The notes under the pieces were generated by a model. It saw only the letters and a program-made list of their open reading frames with translations. It ran no database searches and was not told the origin of the DNA. A program made the position numbers and the translations under genes. DNA of 64,000 bases from Semisulcospira habei (lineage: Eukaryota > Mollusca > Gastropoda > Semisulcospiridae), in NCBI GenBank assembly GCA_036245525.1, contig BTPG01000001.1:215665092-215729091 (forward strand). The letters are read 5' to 3'. This document shows positions 31,060 to 41,807 of this stretch, piece after piece (the stretch's first letter is position 1; every line of letters begins with the position of its first letter).

Positions 31060-31117
31060 TTTAACACTTCCACTGCCGAGAAAAGGTGACCTCGATCCAA
31101 CTGCAAGAGGGATAGGT
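31060..31117 (-). repeat. TP3 left fragment
   Basis: TTTAACACTTCCACTGCCGAG..GATCCAACTGCAAGAGGGATAG, then family sequence stops. The opposing arm is absent. Confidence 0.65.
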
Positions 31118-31181
31118 TTGTTCGGCGTTGAGTTGACAAAGATTTCAGACACACATTCCGCGGCCAGTGACAGGACGGAGG

Positions 31182-31398
31182 TTAATCCCTTCATTACCGA
31201 TAAACAGTGAACGCTATGAAACTACAAGAGGCATAGATCCTCATGAGCCCCCGCGACTGCCGGGGCTCATGCGGATCTATGCCTCTTGCTTAGACCACTT
31301 TGTGTCCACGTTCTTTGGACAGTTTGCGGCTTTTGGTCGTTCAGGGAACACAGAGTTCAGAAACAAAGATGAACGTACAGTAGCAGCGAATGGGTTAA
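31182..31398 (-). mobile_element. TP3 MITE, both TTAA ends
   Basis: TTAATCCCTTCATTACCG starts at 31182 and AGCAGCGAATGGGTTAA ends at 31398. The core is 31224-31289 with a GACT loop, flipped relative to the minus copy at 159. Confidence 0.88.
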
Positions 31399-32043
<645 letters not shown>

Positions 32044-32095
32044 CAAGATTTCGTGCCAGTAGCCTGTAGTCAAAGTAGATTACAAACTTATTATC

Positions 32096-32310
32096 TTAAC
32101 CCATTCAGCCCTGACGCGCTACAGCAGAAGATGGGTCGACCATGATAATTCAAGGGTAGTGCCAGATTAGCTTGGCGCCGACAGGCGCCAAGCTAATCTG
32201 GCACTGCCCTTGCATTATCATGGTCGATCCATCTCCTGCAACTGGCGCATAGTCATTGAAAGACGCCTCCAAAATATGGGAAATACGGCCGTCGGGCTGA
32301 CATGAGTTAA
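32096..32310 (+). mobile_element. TP1 MITE, both TTAA ends
   Basis: TTAACCCATTCAGCCCTGACG at 32096 and GGGCTGACATGAGTTAA ending 32310. The core is 32124-32239, with GACA between the GGCGCC tips. This is the reference TP1 copy, 215 bp. Confidence 0.92.
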
Positions 32311-32347
32311 GTGAACCGGAAAGGGGGCGCACATTGATTTCTGGGAA

Positions 32348-32507
32348 TTAACACCTCCCCAGCCAGCGGATGTTTGTGAAATATGTGTTCACTGAACAAC
32401 CAAATTGTGCAAATAACACAGAGTGGTCTCAGAAAGCATCGGGGGCTCATGAGGATCCAATGCCTCTTGCGTTTAGATCGCGTTCATTTTTTTCTCGAGA
32501 GTGTCCT
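32348..32507 (+). mobile_element. TP3 MITE with left arm deleted
   Basis: TTAACACCTCCCCAGCC starts at 32348. Only GGGGGCTCATGAGGATCC..GCCTCTTGC remains of the core. The right flank GATCGCGTTCATTTTTTTCTC is canonical. Confidence 0.72.
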
Positions 32508-32733
32508 GCCACTGTTCACGGGCTGTGTTTCTGAAAATGTGTCAACTCAACTCCACCCCACCACCCCACGCCCCCCCCCCCCCCACCCCCACCTCATCCT
32601 CAAATATGGCTATAAAGTGGTGTCAGCTGAGGTCTAGATCCTCATGAGCCCCCGCAAATGCGGAGACTCATGAGGATCTATGTCATTTTTCAGATGGATC
32701 CTGTTCAGTTTTTCTCGGCGGTGGTGGGGTTAT
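32508..32733 (+). mobile_element. TP3 MITE adjoining the previous copy
   Basis: Begins CCTGCCACTGTTCACGGG and includes a C-rich tract (32570-32592). The core is 32624-32692 with an AAAT loop. It ends CTCGGCGGTGGTGGGGTTATAA. Confidence 0.75.
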
Positions 32734-32754
32734 AACTATAAGCAAGCCTAAATT

Positions 32755-33240
32755 TTACGTCACAGAGCAGCCGAACTCCGCCTCAGAACGCGGCCAAAAG
32801 TCAAATTTATGTGGGTCCCCTCCCATGTGGGAATCCCAGGCAACGAACGAGCAGACAGGGTAGCGAAGAAAGGCCTCGACCAAGAATCGACCTTCTTCAA
32901 CCTACCACTTTCAGCAAATGAACGGTCAAATGCTCTCCGGCCCGCCTTCCAAAAACTATGGGAAAAAGAATTCCACCAGAACAAAAAAGGAAGACGCAAA
33001 AATCTCACGAGGGTACTGAACAATACACCCACCCTCCTAATAGGGAAGAGGAGAGACCAGTCACGACTAACAAGGATCCGATTAGGGGGCGAGAGATACC
33101 TATGCACATGCGGCCACCTAATCACGACGGAACACATACTGCTAGACTGCCCGAGCATAGCCCAAACCAGAACCCTAGTAGCAGATAAACTCAACGCACC
33201 TCTCACCGCCCGTAGAAGGCCTCCTAAACCCCGACCCTAA
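32755..33240 (+). pseudogene. 5'-truncated I-like LINE: RNase H tail and zinc-knuckle-like motif
   Basis: From about 32785 the frame reads KVKFMWVPSHVGIPGNERAD, the C-terminal part of an RNase H1 domain typical of I-group LINEs. Near residues 96-112 from the ATG at 32809 comes CTCGHLITTEHILLDCP, a Cys/His cluster usual at the C-terminus of such ORF2 proteins. It ends at TAA 33238-33240. Endonuclease and reverse transcriptase are missing, so it is a 5'-truncated copy. It lies between a TP3 element and unassigned sequence. An ORF on the minus strand (32760-33206) is a shadow. Confidence 0.85.
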
Positions 33241-34170
33241 AACATGGTCCACCACCACCAAATACACAATACACCTGCTTAATAAGCACCCACTAATCCG
33301 ATACATCTAACCAAACTACAGACATGACGAGAGGTAGATCAAAAGCGATGCGTGGACATCAGCGACAACCAGTCAGAACATAACTTCCCCCCCCCCCCCT
33401 CAACCCCCGGCCCACCCCCCCTGGACGAAATCAGCGAGAGCTGGAAGTCCGTATCCTTTAAAAATAGCATAGCATTTTACGTCACACAATTCGGATTCCA
33501 GAAGAGACGAAATGGTCGTCAAGCTGAAAAAAAATCGCCGCCACTGAAACACCCAGTCCTTGACAAATAACTCGAGTACAGGAAATGGAACAGTCCGCCA
33601 TAAATACTGCGTTTTGATTGGCTCAAGAGTTGACACACAAAGCAGACTAGCGATGAATGATTTTGTTGCGCGACATTGCATCAGACAGCACAGGGGAAGG
33701 AATTCTGCATGCTGTGTCCCTGACTAGCGGCGATCGTCAGTAGAGTGTTACGCTATATGATTTTGACGCTCGGAATTACTCAGGGGCACACAATCTGTCA
33801 ATTTCCTCCCCCTTTGGAGATAATCAATAAAGCGCTTAACCAGACGAGATTAATGTCGCGGTTGGCTGGATTCGGTATCAGTCAGACCGAAATAACATCA
33901 ACGAATAATCTTCTCGCAAATTGCCTGATTGTTTTCAGCAACTAGTTTTACAAACATCCGACAACCCCTGATAGCCAATAGTTATCCAGAATCACGTAAA
34001 CATCAATGATTATTACACTAGGATGTCAAACCTGATTGGCTATTATTCTCGTCTCTATATCAGTCGCCTCAATGACGCCGATATAAAAACAGCCAATAGC
34101 GTTACGACTTATACACACGTGACATGTATTAAACATGGCTTATAGTAATTGTATACCAGTAGGCGAAAGG
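33241..34170. other. Probable LINE 3' UTR, then unassigned sequence
   Basis: The first ~300 bases (CACCACCAAATACACAATAC..) are probably the 3' UTR of the I-like LINE. A C run at 33389-33399 and unique sequence follow. No further feature supported. Confidence 0.45.
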
Positions 34171-34173
34171 GCC

Positions 34174-34244
34174 TCGGGTCGACGTCAGTGTTAGTTGGCC
34201 CGCACACGGTTGTGCGCGGGCCAACTAACGCTGACGTCGACCTG
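34174..34244. repeat. GC-rich palindrome
   Basis: GGGTCGACGTCAGTGTTAGT pairs with the downstream ACTAACGCTGACGTCGACC. The stem top is GGCCCGCACAC / TTGTGCGCGGGCC. It is related in sequence to the GC-rich hairpins at 38825, 40351 and 51195. Confidence 0.85.
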
Positions 34245-34379
34245 AGGACGTAGTGCTAATTGTACGATGTCGGCCCGAGGACGTAGTGCTAATTGTACGA
34301 TGTCGGCCCGAGGACGTAGTGCTAATTGTACGATGTCGGCCCGAGGACGTAGTGCTAATTGTACGATGTCGGCCCGAGG
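34244..34379. repeat. 33-bp minisatellite
   Basis: Four identical copies of a unit starting GAGGACGTAGTGCTAATTGT and ending ACGATGTCGGCCC, directly abutting the palindrome at 34174. Confidence 0.97.
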
Positions 34380-34960
34380 AAGTGAACATAGCGGTTAGTT
34401 AGTTAGCTGGTTTTAATGCTTCGCAGGCGACTAAGGCCATCTAACGGCAGAAATGGTTTTAAAAAAAAATTAAAAAAAAAAAAACCTATAAGAAAGGTTT
34501 TAGACAAAATGTTAACATTATTTTAACATTATTAACAAAATATTAATATTAACAAAATAGTAACATTATTTCAGGCATCTCACTAAGGCATCCAGGGTTG
34601 GATCAAGGTAGCAAGGGTGGCTTAGCTGAATTCCCTTGTGCATGTATCCATCAGTGCTATTTATAGCACTGAGGAAAGCATGCCCAGGCGGTCACATTTG
34701 TGTCTGTCCAGCACGACTGTTCAGACCTATGTTAACTTTGCTTGTCATTTGTTGTGTGTTCGAGCGGTGTGTGTTCTAAGAGAGTGGGGCGGGGAGGGGG
34801 AGGGGGGGGGGGGTAAATAGGATCGTGGGAGGGGTGGGGAGGGGGGTACATACTTATGTGCTGATATTTTTTCTATACTTTTCGATTTGTGATTGTGTAA
34901 CTTGATTTGCAATGTAATTATGTATATATGGCTTTTGCATATATATGCGTGTGTGTGCAT
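34380..34960. other. A-rich sequence and G tract, no gene
   Basis: GTTAG units at 34393-34406, poly-A stretches at 34458-34480, an ATTAAC-rich stretch at 34508-34570 and a G run at 34803-34813. Nothing coding. Confidence 0.5.
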
Positions 34961-35097
<137 letters not shown>

Positions 35098-35305
35098 ATT
35101 TCTATATAAAATATACTGTATGCCTACTTTAAATACCGAAATAAAGAATTCAAAAAAGAAAAAAAAATATTTCAGCAATAATGTCGTGCAAATCTTTGCG
35201 TTATGAAAAGCGTTGTAAAAGGAAAGGATCTGATACACCACGGTAGGGATGTCATCATGTTTCGGTTACTGACCCGAGCCACAAGTTGTACTGACGCGTA
35301 CGCTT

Positions 35306-35466
35306 GTAAACCCATCACTGCTGAAAGAAAAGAAAACACGGTCTAATCCAGCTGAAGAGACATAGATCTTCATGAGCCCCCGCTATGTCTCTTGCAGTTG
35401 GATTGTGTTCATTTGTTTTTCTTTGTCTTCAGTGAGCGTGACAATCGGAAACAAACAGCCGGGTTA
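35306..35466. mobile_element. TP3 MITE with two like ends
   Basis: The left flank (ACTGCTGAAAGAAAAGAAAAC..) and right flank (GTTGGATTGTGTTCATTTG..) are both versions of the family right end, facing outward. The core 35351-35395 has a full left arm and a short right arm. TTAA is at 35463-35466. Confidence 0.72.
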
Positions 35467-35500
35467 AGTTTTATTTACATCATCACAAGACTATGGTTCG

Positions 35501-35716
35501 ATTGACTCATTCAGCCCGACGCACGTATGTCCCAAATGTTGGAGGCGACATCTCTCGACTATGCACCTGTTGCAGAAGATGGATCAACCATGATAATTCA
35601 AGGGTAGTGCCAGGTTAGCTTGGCGCCGACAGGCGCCAAGCTAATCTGGCACTACCCTTGAATTATCATGGTCGACCCATCTCCTGCTGTAGTGCGTCAG
35701 GGCTGAATGGCTTGAT
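35501..35716 (-). mobile_element. TP1 MITE
   Basis: GACTCATTCAGCCCGACGCAC starts at 35504. The core is 35572-35687. The right end GTCAGGGCTGAATGGC has lost TTAA. Confidence 0.87.
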
Positions 35717-36160
35717 CTTTTTTTTTCAGAATACAATATTGTGTTAGTTATTTCTTTCCCATCACCAACGGGACTTGACTCAAGCAGCGTACACTCATTT
35801 AGAGTGCTGTGACTTATTTCTGATAAATTGTGTAGTCACCTTCCCTTCATTAGGTTTTCGTCTGCATTTTCCACGCTTGGAAGGCACATTTGAAGTCTGG
35901 ATTTCATTTATTCAAAACAAAGTCACACGCATGCACGCACTCACGAGCGCACGATCGCGCGCGCAGAGGCGCACACTGACTGCTAAACGTGCAAATGAAA
36001 ACAGCACAGACAGAAGGCACCATGAGCTGCGCGAGTATCACACTGTTTTATCTATGTTCACCCGGAGCTTGTTTTTTTTCTGCCTTTGTTGATTATTTAT
36101 TTCTGCTCACTCAAACACCAAGAGAGACGTGGCAAATGAAATATACTGACGACAAAAGAA
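35717..36160. other. No recognisable feature
   Basis: No domain-bearing ORF. A GC dinucleotide-rich patch lies at 35940-35965. Confidence 0.5.
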
Positions 36161-36215
36161 AGGCGACATTTTTGGAATAAAAAGTGTTTCCGATGATTGC
36201 AAAATTGTCGCGTTT
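36160..36215. repeat. Short foldback, same family as 49968
   Basis: AGGCGACATTTTTGGAAT and GATTGCAAAATTGTCGCG are inverted, with AGTGTTTCCGATG between. Related sequence occurs in the longer hairpin at 49968-50071. Confidence 0.65.
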
Positions 36216-36276
36216 ATTTTTTTTGTGAGTATAAGAAGCAAAAGAGAGATCTGCCCCTGCGAAGGCAAAAGAGAGT

Positions 36277-36348
36277 AAGTCCATTTTTGTGAAAATCGCA
36301 ACTCTCATTGTACTACAGTGAGAATCTCGCTTTTCGCAATATGGACTT
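36277..36348. repeat. Foldback AGTCCATTTTTGTG family
   Basis: AAGTCCATTTTTGTGAAAAT pairs imperfectly with CTCGCTTTTCGCAATATGGACTT around a TGTACTACA centre. Another copy lies at 39853 and half copies near 38929 and 47580. Confidence 0.75.
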
Positions 36349-36676
36349 GCTGCTTTCGTCGTCATGGTGCTAGAGATGGCCAAGCTAATCAGCTACTATC
36401 GCTGAGCTAGTACGGATGATTCGACTCCCACTGATTACAAAGTGCACAGTGCTTAGCGGAGGGCGGAACATTGAAGCCTGTTAGATTTGAAAGTTTACAT
36501 GATTCCATTTTTTTCTTTCTAATTTTACGTATTATGATACCATAGATCTGAACACTTTGAACGATCTGCGTTTTGAATTTGTATGTACTTCGATACCGTC
36601 ACACAGATACACGCAGAAGACCTTTATGGCGATTGACATGAAGGTTTTAAGCCCTGGATGACATTGAGGTTTTAAC

Positions 36677-36887
36677 TTAAATCTGCCCGCGACACAACAA
36701 AGCAAGATATTACTCGACCATGATAGTTCAAGGGTGGTGGCAGAATAGCTTGGCGCCTATAGGCGCCATGCTACTTTGCCACCACCCTTGAACTATCATG
36801 GTCGATCTGTCTCCTGAATTGTAATGCAGTCCTCAGATGATAACTCCAAAATGTAGGTAGTTCGTACCTCGGGCACAGTGAGTTTAA
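36677..36887 (+). mobile_element. TP2 MITE, both TTAA ends
   Basis: TTAAATCTGCCCGCGACAC at 36677 and GGGCACAGTGAGTTTAA ending 36887. The core is 36714-36805 (GGTGGTGGCAG variant, two mismatches near the right tip). Confidence 0.88.
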
Positions 36888-37211
36888 CCGTGAACTGACG
36901 TTAAACCGTGAGCTGACGATTTTCACGCGAACATTTTTACATAAAACATAATTCTGACTGAAAGTGCAAATGTCAAAGCACTACATCACGCGAACTTTTG
37001 AAGCGCATGTTCAGTAAAATACAAAAGACTGGAGGTATCTATTTCACTAACGTCACACTAGTAAAATGACGCTCACACAAGTCATGCGATCTTGGGTCAG
37101 AGATCATTGACATCATTGTGAAGGTGGTCACAGATTGTGTTACTCAAACTTTTGTTCATTCTTAGCCAAAAAGCTGAAGCCTTCAAAGCAACATGAATAC
37201 AAAGTGTTATC
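36888..37211. other. No recognisable feature
   Basis: A small direct repeat of AACCGTGAACTGACG / AACCGTGAGCTGACG at 36886-36919. Otherwise nothing seen. Confidence 0.5.
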
Positions 37212-37319
37212 AGCAATGGGCATAGATCCTCATGAGCCCCAGCAGCTGCGGGGGCTCATGCGTATCTGTGCCTCTTCCAGTTGGATTAGGGTCACATTTC
37301 ATCGAAGAGAAAAAGTTAA
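37212..37319 (+). mobile_element. TP3 MITE, right part
   Basis: The core 37212-37278 has a CAGCTG centre. The right end GAGAAAAAGTTAA closes at 37319. The left TTAA was not located. Confidence 0.75.
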
Positions 37320-37362
37320 CTAATGATTTTGAAACTTTTACCGAACAGTTTCTAGTCTGAGA

Positions 37363-37447
37363 TTAACCATCTCAGCGCCAACACCCTACAGCAGGAGATT
37401 GATTGACCATGATAATTCATGGGTAGTGCCAGATTAGCGTGGCGCCA
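37363..37447 (+). repeat. TP1 left half
   Basis: TTAACCATCTCAGCGCC, then CTACAGCAGGAGATTGATTG and the left arm to GGCGCCAC. The sequence then becomes unrelated. Confidence 0.75.
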
Positions 37448-37487
37448 CAATAACTTCCTAATGCTGCAATGCACTATGGTAATATAG

Positions 37488-37548
37488 TTCTATCTTATCT
37501 TATCTTATCTTACACTATTGTATCTTATCCTATCTTATCTTATCTTAT
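37488..37548. repeat. (TATCT)n pentanucleotide repeat
   Basis: TCTTATCTTATCTTATC units with an interruption near 37512. Confidence 0.9.
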
Positions 37549-37556
37549 ATTACTTT

Positions 37557-37686
37557 AGACACAGACGTAAAACGGTGTTAGCAAGAGGTATAGAACCTGC
37601 TGAGCCCCGCGACTGTTGGGCTTATGAGGATCATGCCTCTTGCAACTAGATGGTGCATGCTGTGCTCCGGTAGTGAAGGAGTTACC
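37557..37686 (+). mobile_element. TP3 MITE, decayed
   Basis: The core 37581-37643 has a shortened right arm. The right end CGGTAGTGAAGGAGTTACC is recognisable. Confidence 0.72.
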
Positions 37687-37689
37687 AGT

Positions 37690-38226
37690 GTCATGTATAC
37701 AGTACGCGCAATGATTGAATTACGCACTACTCCTCAACAATCAGAGTCTGTCCATCAGCTATTACTCTCGTCTACTTTAGATAATTTAAATGCACAATAG
37801 CCTCCGCTTATAACATGTTCGGAGGCAACCAAAGTCGGATATTACAATACTTTTTCAGAAGTCCACACCACACATTTTATAAGTAAATTACTTCGCTTCC
37901 ATCTAACTTCGTCTGTAACGCAAACAGAGACTTTGGGTCCTTCTGGCGTTTTGCTGTATGTGAAGTTTACTTAGTCTGCTGTTAGCAGACGATTCTAATA
38001 TGCATGTGTCCGATGTCACGTGATTTTGGGCCTGACGGCTTGGCTCAAATTAGCCCAATTTATGTCATGAAGCTAAAACAAACAAAAAATCTGCAGCCGC
38101 TTACGACCTCACAGAATTGTGTCAGTGAATGTGGAAGCGACGGCCATATTGACATCCATGATCTGCTAAATGAGAAAGTCGAAGGTACTGTGGGCAGGCA
38201 GATTTCTACGTTAAATATCTCTATTC
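37690..38226. other. No recognisable feature
   Basis: The ORF at 38004-38240 has no recognisable domain. Confidence 0.5.
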
Positions 38227-38293
38227 TCCAAGAGGCATAGATCCTCATGAGCGCCCGCAGTTGCGGAGGCTCATGAGGATCCATGCCTCTTGT
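38227..38293. mobile_element. TP3 hairpin core
   Basis: A 67-bp inverted repeat, CCAAGAGGCATAGATCC to GGATCCATGCCTCTTGT, loop AGTT. Confidence 0.8.
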
Positions 38294-38427
38294 TGAATGT
38301 TTTTCAAACTCTGATGTTAAGTCGCTCTCTTTACAATACTTGGGCGGAGACTGTCGGTTGACAACTTTGTTAACTCAACGCCGACGGGCCCCTTTTGTCC
38401 CAAGTAACATAGATATAAAGTGGTGTC

Positions 38428-38492
38428 AGCAATAGGCGTAAATCCACATGAGCCTCTCTATTGCGGGGCTCATAAGGATCAATATATCCTGC
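38428..38492 (+). repeat. Degraded TP3 core
   Basis: GCAATAGGCGTAAATCCACATG and CTCATAAGGATCAATATATCC. Flanked by AGTTTAAGAGTC at the right end. Confidence 0.6.
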
Positions 38493-38570
38493 ATTTGGGT
38501 CGTGTTCAGTTTAAGAGTCAACGCTACGATGTGATCTTGTGGGCAGAATCATTCCCATGTGCATTACGAG

Positions 38571-38632
38571 TCCAAGATGCATAGATCCTCGTGAACCACT
38601 GCGCGGACGCATGGCTATCTACGCCTATCTGT
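38571..38632. repeat. Highly degraded TP3 core
   Basis: CAAGATGCATAGATCCTCGTG and a weak complementary arm (GCTATCTACGCC). Confidence 0.5.
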
Positions 38633-38824
38633 GATGACATTAGCATCTATGAATGTGTACAGAGGATGGAAGGTGGGCTGGACCTCAACTCGACGTTTGG
38701 ACACTGGATTCTGTCCATCTGCCCAAATATGCCCACTGACTGACCAATCCTTTGTTGTCACAACCTCGCAGACTTTGCGGTTTCGATCTAAGAGATTTGT
38801 TCAGGGTCCAGTCAGCAAAGATTT

Positions 38825-38892
38825 CTCGGGCTGGCGTTCGGCTGTAGAGGGCCCGCTGTGCGCGGGCCGCTTGCGGCCGAACGCTGGCCTGA
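38825..38892. repeat. GC-rich hairpin
   Basis: CTCGGGCTGGCGTTCGGC pairs with GCCGAACGCTGGCCTGAG around a GC-rich interior. A short AAGTCCATTTTTGTG half of another foldback family follows at 38929. Confidence 0.75.
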
Positions 38893-39058
38893 GCATCTTT
38901 TGCTTACCCCGTGACGGCAAAAGACAACAAGTCCATTTTTGTGACAAGATAGATTTTCATTGCAAGATGATACGCCCCAAAAATAAATAAAAATCGCTAT
39001 ACATACAAAAATGAAATAAACCCCTGCCTTGCCGAGACAAAGTGAACACCGTCCAAAT

Positions 39059-39124
39059 GCAAGAGATATAGATCCTCATGAGCCCCCGCGACTGCGGGGG
39101 CTCATGAGGATCTAAGTCTCTTGC
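39059..39124 (-). mobile_element. TP3 hairpin core with family left flank
   Basis: A 66-bp core, loop GACT. The left flank TGCCTTGCCGAGACAAAGTG marks minus orientation. The loop is inverted relative to the minus copy at 159. Confidence 0.82.
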
Positions 39125-39204
39125 TGGAGACCGATGTTTGTGGGTTTTGCATGTTGAAAGAACACAGATTAAAAGAAAACAGAACATATGTACAGCATCA
39201 GGCA

Positions 39205-39765
39205 AGGGGACAATGTCTGATGATTTCTAGGGCTGACTATTGCTGGTTTTTCGTGCACAACACCATGAGACAGATCGACTCTTATAGCTCAAGAGGCGGC
39301 CGTCAAGGTGAACAGCAGACTCACCGTTGAGCTATCTCGGTCTGTGTAAATCTTGCGACTTGTGCATAGCGCTTTCCAAGAAAATCTTCTAATCATCGTT
39401 CATAAAATGTAAGACATTTCTTTGCAGGAGCGATCTTTTTAAACTGTGTCATGGCAGTTTCTGTGGTGGTAGTAAACGCGAGATAAGAACAAAATCTCCG
39501 ACGCGGAAGCGTGGGAACCACCCATGCATGCCTTTGGCGATCTGAAACCGGAAGTAGCAAGGACAAGCTGACAAAGACGTCATAACCGGCAAAGTGCTGC
39601 TGACTCAGTGGGAGGTGCGGCGGATGTCCTTACCGATCGGGTGGCTCGCTAACGATGTTTGAGTGTTTGCGGAACAAACGCTAGTGTCAGAGGGTGCACG
39701 GGAATGGCACGATGCATAAACAATGACAATTCAACTCGAAGCGGCTTTTGTTTTAGCGCCGTGAC
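39205..39765. other. No recognisable gene
   Basis: A possible decayed tRNA-like SINE head on the minus strand at 39315-39345 (CCGAGATAGCTCAACGGTG). Too partial to annotate as an element. Confidence 0.4.
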
Positions 39766-39769
39766 GCGC

Positions 39770-39812
39770 TGACGTCAAGAAAATCAAATGTCGTCACAGT
39801 GACGTATAAAAG
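39770..39812 (+). promoter_or_regulatory. CRE-like and TATA-like motifs
   Basis: TGACGTCA at 39770-39777 and TATAAAAG at 39805-39812 are 28 bp apart, with a second ACGT just before the TATA. The layout resembles a core promoter, but no gene follows; a foldback element begins at 39853. Chance or a transposon promoter are equally possible. Confidence 0.25.
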
Positions 39813-39852
39813 AGAGAGCTGAAGAGTTGTCCTGCGAAAGTGAAATGCAGTG

Positions 39853-39925
39853 AGTCCATTTTCGTGAAGGGTGAGATTTTCAAGGTATTACAATGAAAAT
39901 CTCGCTTTTTACACAAAAATAGACT
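39853..39925. repeat. Foldback AGTCCATTTTTGTG family
   Basis: AGTCCATTTTCGTGAAGGG..GATTTTCA pairs with TGAAAATCTCGC..CACAAAAATAGACT around GGTATTACAA. It ends directly at the TTAA of the next TP3 element. Confidence 0.8.
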
Positions 39926-40135
39926 TAACCTTTTGCCGGAGCACGGCGAACGCCACCCATCTGCAAGAGACATAAATCCTCATGGGGGCTCATAAGGATT
40001 TATGTCTCTTGTTAGACCTGTGTTCTTTGTGCCCACGTCTGGTCCCATTTCATCTCTGTTCTTCAAGCGAATTTCGGTCAGTCAGCAGGGGTTTCAGTCG
40101 CGAAATCCGTGATCACCGGCATTGAAAGTGTTCAA
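39925..40135 (-). mobile_element. TP3 MITE with short core
   Basis: TTAACCTTTTGCCGGAGC starts at 39925. The core 39963-40012 is only 50 bp because the GC-rich stem top is lost on the left arm. It ends GGCATTGAAAGTGTTCAA. Confidence 0.8.
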
Positions 40136-40592
40136 ACAAAATTCACTTCACAAAATAGACTTCACTTCTCTATTAAACTGATCTCAAAGGGCAGAGATGG
40201 TGAGCGATATTTGGCGTGGCTTTTTAAGCGCAGCCCAGGGTGGCTGGACGTGTAAGCTGTGACGTCATTTTGCCACTGACGTCTTAATGGAACATTGACG
40301 ACATTCCGGTCAAACAGTCAGCAGGAGTGTTGAACTTTTCTGTCAGCAATAGGTCCTCGCGCCGACTTTAACATCAGCTGGCCCGCGCACGGCCAGTTAA
40401 GGATGTCGTCGGCCACACGCCTTTTTTTAACAAACCGATATAACTTCACACAAACGCAGATATTGAGGTCAAAATGTATTGCCCAATTTTTTTTTTTTAT
40501 TTAGGTACCGCGATATAATTAGATCAATCTGTTAAAACCAGTAAACATTTGGTGAGTTGTCAACTTGTTTTTTTTTTCTCGCCCACATAATA
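40136..40592. other. GC-rich hairpin remnant and unassigned sequence
   Basis: At 40351-40414, CAGCTGGCCCGCGCACGGCC with flanking inverted pieces resembles the hairpins at 34174 and 51195. The rest is unassigned. Confidence 0.5.
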
Positions 40593-41541
40593 AATAATAA
40601 TAATTACGGTATTTATAATGCGCTTATCTTATAATAATTATAACTCTAAGCGCGCACTCACAACTCGCGCACGCATGCGCACGCTTTAGACAATGACTCA
40701 CGTACCACAAACAGTGAAATACATTACAACGGTCAGCTTGGGGTGGGGAGTGTGGTGATATAGTGCTAAAACTGTTGAAAGAGGTGGGTTTTGAGGGCGG
40801 ACTGGAAGGAGGAGAGAGAGTGTTTCTGACGGAGAGAGAGTGGGAGAGTGTTCCAGGTGGATGGACCGTAGAAGGAGAAGGAGCGGGGGCCGAAAGTGTT
40901 AAGTTTGGTGCAAGGGATGTGGAGGCGGAGAGGGTCGGAGGCAGAGCGGAGGGAGCGGGAAGGTGTGTACGGGTGAAGTAAGTTGGAGAGATAGGCAGGA
41001 GCGCAGTTGTTCAGGGATTTGTAGCAGAGAGACAGAACTTTGTATTGGATGCGTTGGGGGATGGGGAGCCAGTGAAGGAGTTTGAGCAGGGGTGTGATGT
41101 GGTCGGATTTTTTCTTTCTGAGGACGAGGCGGGCAGCATTGTTCTGGACGCGTTGGAGAGTGAAAATGGTGGAGTGAGGGAGACCGGAAAGGAGAGAGTT
41201 GCAATAGTCGATGCGAGATAAGATGAGAGAGACAGCAAGTTTGATGGCAGCTTCGGTAGTGAGGTATTTTCTGATCTGACTGATGCGTCGGAGGTGGAAA
41301 TAGCATGCCTGGGTCGTGGCGGAGACGAAGCTGGTCATGGACAGAGAGGAATCGAGGATGACGCCGAGGTTCTTGGCCGAGTCAGAGAGGGAGATGGGGG
41401 TGCTATCGAGTTGAAGGTGGAGAGAGGGAGGGAGCTGGGAGAGTTTCTGGCGAGTGCCTACCAGCATGGCTTCCGTTTTGTCGTCGTTCAGTTTCAGCTT
41501 GTTTGCTGTCATCCAGTTTTTCACGTCTTCGTAGCAGTCAG
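40593..41541 (-). pseudogene. 5'-truncated CR1/L2-like LINE, C-terminal RT region
   Basis: The minus-strand frame (about 41541 to 40766) begins DCYEDVKNWMTANKLK just after where the catalytic YADD would lie. It continues intact for about 258 codons through SRIDYCNSLLSGLP and GPSTWNTLPLSLRQKHS to FQSALKTHLFQQF. A 3' UTR with AAATACCGTAATTATT and a short (ATT)n tail follows at the left end. Endonuclease and most of the RT are absent, so it is a dead 5' truncation. It is nearly identical to 43438-44400, implying recent insertion. Its truncated 5' end abuts the (ATT)n tail of another LINE fragment at 41543. Confidence 0.9.
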
Positions 41542-41542
41542 C

Positions 41543-41630
<88 letters not shown>

Positions 41631-41724
41631 TTCTATGGCGCTTAACCTCAGGTAGAGCTCTAGGCGCCTTACACATTTCAAAAATACAATTACAGAAAAC
41701 TGTACACAATATTACGAAATTACA

Positions 41725-41807
<83 letters not shown>

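Noticed and set aside
29911..31210. Long ORFs (up to ~430 codons) on both strands
   Set aside because: They lie in a 23-bp tandem array, open in several frames at once, and have no non-repeat domain.
35775..36180. 105-codon ORF with hydrophobic C-terminus
   Set aside because: Overlaps a second frame and a foldback repeat, with no domain evidence.
36365..36440. tRNA-like segment (GCTGAGCTAGTACGG, GATTCGACTCCCAC)
   Set aside because: Box order and spacing do not fit a tRNA or a SINE head on either strand.
40763..41545. Plus-strand ORFs rich in Gly/Glu/Arg in the LINE copies (also 43614-44408)
   Set aside because: They are antisense shadows of the reverse transcriptase on the minus strand.
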